A stretch of 6,888 bases of DNA from an uncultured Oscillospiraceae bacterium. GTDB taxonomy: Bacteria > Bacillota > Clostridia > Oscillospirales > Oscillospiraceae. Within the stretch, counting starts at the first letter, position 1. Each line of letters starts with the position of its first letter. The notes below the pieces were generated by a model. It ran no database searches and was not told where the DNA came from. It saw only the letters and a program-made list of their open reading frames with translations. The position numbers were made by a program, and so were the translations under genes. The stretch covers positions 1-6,888 of the forward strand of contig CALWWH010000093.1 of NCBI GenBank assembly GCA_944385195.1, written 5' to 3'. Shown in pieces: positions 5,896 to 6,888 of the stretch.

Positions 5896-6732
5896 TCAGA
5901 TCTCCATGATGACCGGGAGGATCATCGGGTTTCGCTTGGTCGCCTTGTAAAGGTAACCGGAGAGCTCGTTCTTGATGGCGTTCTTGATGGTCGCCCAGTC
6001 CTTCTGACGGCGGCGGGAGCACTCCTCCAGCACGTCCACGGCGATGAGCCGCAGCTCCTCGATGAGGTCACCGGACTCCTTGACATAGACGAAGCCACGG
6101 GTGATGATATCCGGGCCGGAGACGACGCTGCCGTCCTCGCCGGACAGGGACACGACCACGACGATCATGCCGTCCTCAGCCAGATGGCGGCGGTCGCGAA
6201 GGACCACACTGCCCACATCGCCGACGCCCAGACCGTCCACCAGCACGCGGCCCGCGGGCACGCTGCCGGCGGCTCTGCAGTCCTTGTGGCTCAGCTCCAG
6301 CACCTGACCGATCTCAGAGATAAAGATGCGGTTAGGCTCCATGCCCATCTCGCGGGCCAGTCTGGCGTGGTTGCGCAGATGACGCTGCTCGCCGTGGACC
6401 GGAATGAAGAACTTCGGCTTCACCAGTGCGTGGAGCAGCTTCAGCTCCTCCTGACAGGCGTGGCCGGAGACGTGCAGGTCGGCGATCTTGTCATAGACCA
6501 CCTCGGCGCCCTTGCGATAGAGCTCATTGATGATGTTGCCGATGGCCTTCTCGTTGCCGGGGATGGCCGAGGCCGAGATCAGCACACGGTCATTGGGCCC
6601 GATCTCCACATAGAAACGGCAAGTGCCGCAATCTTCATCATCTCCGGCACAACCGGATTGATAGCGGTCAAATCCCGGCTTCTGCTGCATGAGCAGTTCA
6701 AATGCCTGCTGCTTGCCCTTTGTGAAATACAT
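5896..6732 (-). CDS. rnj: Truncated/chimeric ribonuclease J: C-terminal half on a foreign N-terminus
   Basis: Residues 42-278 are unmistakably the C-terminal half of RNase J, the mRNA-degrading and rRNA-processing nuclease of Firmicutes. Landmarks are LISASAIPGNEKAIGNIINE (51-70), the beta-CASP motif HVSGHACQEE (87-96), PVHGE (111-115), VPAGRVLVDGLGVGDVG (158-174), GPDIITRGFVYVKES (206-220) and the ending RNPMILPVIMEI. A normal RNase J has about 550 residues. The N-terminal metallo-beta-lactamase half with the HxHxDH zinc site is absent here and in the other minus-strand frames upstream. Residues 1-41 are instead an unrelated segment with three cysteines, joined in frame near 6607-6613. AAAGGAGG ten bases before the ATG supports this start. 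Without the metal site the product should not be a nuclease, although the C-terminal dimerisation region remains. It could be a genuine in-frame deletion with a second rnj gene elsewhere, or a contig join error. Identity of the RNase J part is very confident; the fused gene as a biological entity is not. Confidence 0.85.
   Translation of the reverse strand: MYFTKGKQQAFELLMQQKPGFDRYQSGCAGDDEDCGTCRFYVEIGPNDRVLISASAIPGNEKAIGNIINELYRKGAEVVYDKIADLHVSGHACQEELKLLHALVKPKFFIPVHGEQRHLRNHARLAREMGMEPNRIFISEIGQVLELSHKDCRAAGSVPAGRVLVDGLGVGDVGSVVLRDRRHLAEDGMIVVVVSLSGEDGSVVSGPDIITRGFVYVKESGDLIEELRLIAVDVLEECSRRRQKDWATIKNAIKNELSGYLYKATKRNPMILPVIMEI
6610..6732 (-). other. Cysteine-containing small-protein fragment fused ahead of RNase J
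   Basis: The first 41 residues contain YFTKGKQQAFELLMQQKPGF followed by three cysteines spaced C-x6-C-x2-C (C28, C35, C38) and ending CRFY. This is not RNase J sequence; native RNase J has the TGSQGEP region shortly before the point of joining. The pattern resembles the start of short zinc-binding hypothetical proteins that I associate with clostridial genomes and their mobile elements, which would normally continue with further cysteines after CRFY. I cannot verify that memory here. It has its own good ribosome binding site, so it is probably the 5' end of a separate small gene cut by the junction. Confidence 0.5.
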
Positions 6733-6742
6733 TCCGGCTGTG

Positions 6743-6750
6743 CCTCCTTT
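6743..6750 (-). promoter_or_regulatory. Ribosome binding site of the chimeric rnj frame
   Basis: AAAGGAGG on the minus strand, ten bases upstream of the ATG at 6732. It decides the start and shows that the foreign N-terminal segment, not an internal RNase J codon, carries the initiation signal. Confidence 0.7.
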
Positions 6751-6761
6751 CCTGCGGGCAT

Positions 6762-6795
6762 AAAAAACGCCACAACTTCTTTGAAGCTGCGGCGT
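6762..6795 (-). terminator. Intrinsic terminator just upstream of the chimeric rnj frame
   Basis: On the minus strand ACGCCGCAGCTTC, loop AAA, and GAAGTTGTGGCGT form a 13-bp stem with two G-U wobbles, followed by TTTTTT. The wobbles become A-C mismatches in plus-strand RNA, so the structure favours the minus strand. It ends only about 30 bases before the start codon at 6732. That leaves no room for a promoter between them, so it either ends an upstream gene with read-through or acts as a leader attenuator. Confidence 0.75.
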
Positions 6796-6804
6796 AGTAT
6801 GCAG

Positions 6805-6837
6805 AAAGGGACGCTATCTCTCGATAACGTCCCTTTT
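6805..6837. terminator. Second stem-loop, probable terminator
   Basis: AAAGGGACG (6805-6813) pairs with CGTCCCTTT (6828-6836). The stem continues with TATC/GATA across one C-A mismatch to a four-base TCTC loop. On the plus strand the stem ends in TTTT before GC; on the minus strand it ends in TTT before CTGC. Both U-tracts are short. Together with the neighbouring hairpin it forms a tandem pair. It could end a gene from either side, or be part of a leader. Confidence 0.55.
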
Positions 6838-6888
6838 GCTTGGTTATTCACTTGTAACCTGTTTGCCCGCTGTCCATAAACGCGATGA

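Noticed and set aside
6184..6879. 231-residue open frame on the plus strand
   Set aside because: It runs antisense through the RNase J coding part and both hairpins, with no ribosome binding site or recognisable domain.
6848..6888. Possible 3' end of an upstream minus-strand gene stopping at 6848-6850 or 6844-6846
   Set aside because: Two frames are open to the window edge and stop shortly before the hairpins, as a gene end would. Only 12-14 codons are visible, with no identifiable motif, so no gene can be claimed.
1..6888. CRISPR array, tRNA/rRNA gene or transposase
   Set aside because: No regularly spaced repeats, no cloverleaf or rRNA-like sequence, and no transposase or integrase motif was seen on either strand.

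Overview
The window looks like chromosomal DNA from a GC-rich, low-oxygen Firmicute, most plausibly a gut clostridium of the Oscillospirales/Ruminococcaceae type. The evidence is strong AGGAGG ribosome binding sites, RNase J, a membrane-anchored AraC regulator of the clostridial kind, a GH9 enzyme, and U-tailed intrinsic terminators. The exact genus is inference, not something the sequence proves.

Layout. Positions 1-218 are an AT-richer intergenic stretch. It holds a candidate promoter pointing left out of the window and a long imperfect inverted repeat. Positions 219-4240 hold a compact two-gene operon on the minus strand: a type-B carboxylesterase (2603-4240), then a glycoside hydrolase family 9 protein (219-2591). 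The genes are 11 bases apart, and the esterase stop codon overlaps the GH9 ribosome binding site. Positions 4241-4443 are a divergent control region with one candidate promoter for each direction and a pair of CAATTCNTG direct repeats between them. Positions 4444-5844 (plus strand) encode a 466-residue membrane-anchored AraC-family regulator. It ends at a clean bidirectional terminator (5850-5882). Positions 5896-6732 (minus strand) encode an open frame whose residues from about 42 onward are the C-terminal half of ribonuclease J. Its first ~41 residues are an unrelated cysteine-containing segment. Positions 6733-6888 hold its ribosome binding site and two stem-loops.

How the genes work together. 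The simplest reading is a small catabolic unit. The divergently transcribed AraC protein would activate the esterase-GH9 operon, whose promoter has a weak -35. Neither enzyme has a visible signal peptide. They therefore probably act in the cytoplasm on imported, esterified plant oligosaccharides, with the esterase removing acyl groups and the GH9 enzyme hydrolysing the sugar chain. No transporter is present in the window. RNase J belongs to RNA metabolism and is not functionally tied to this unit.

Most notable points: the chimeric, catalytically incomplete RNase J frame; a shared 11-base sequence at nearly the same distance upstream of two candidate minus-strand promoters about 4.2 kb apart, which suggests a small regulon; and an AraC regulator with two transmembrane helices but almost no extracellular domain. 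I found no CRISPR array, tRNA, rRNA or transposase.
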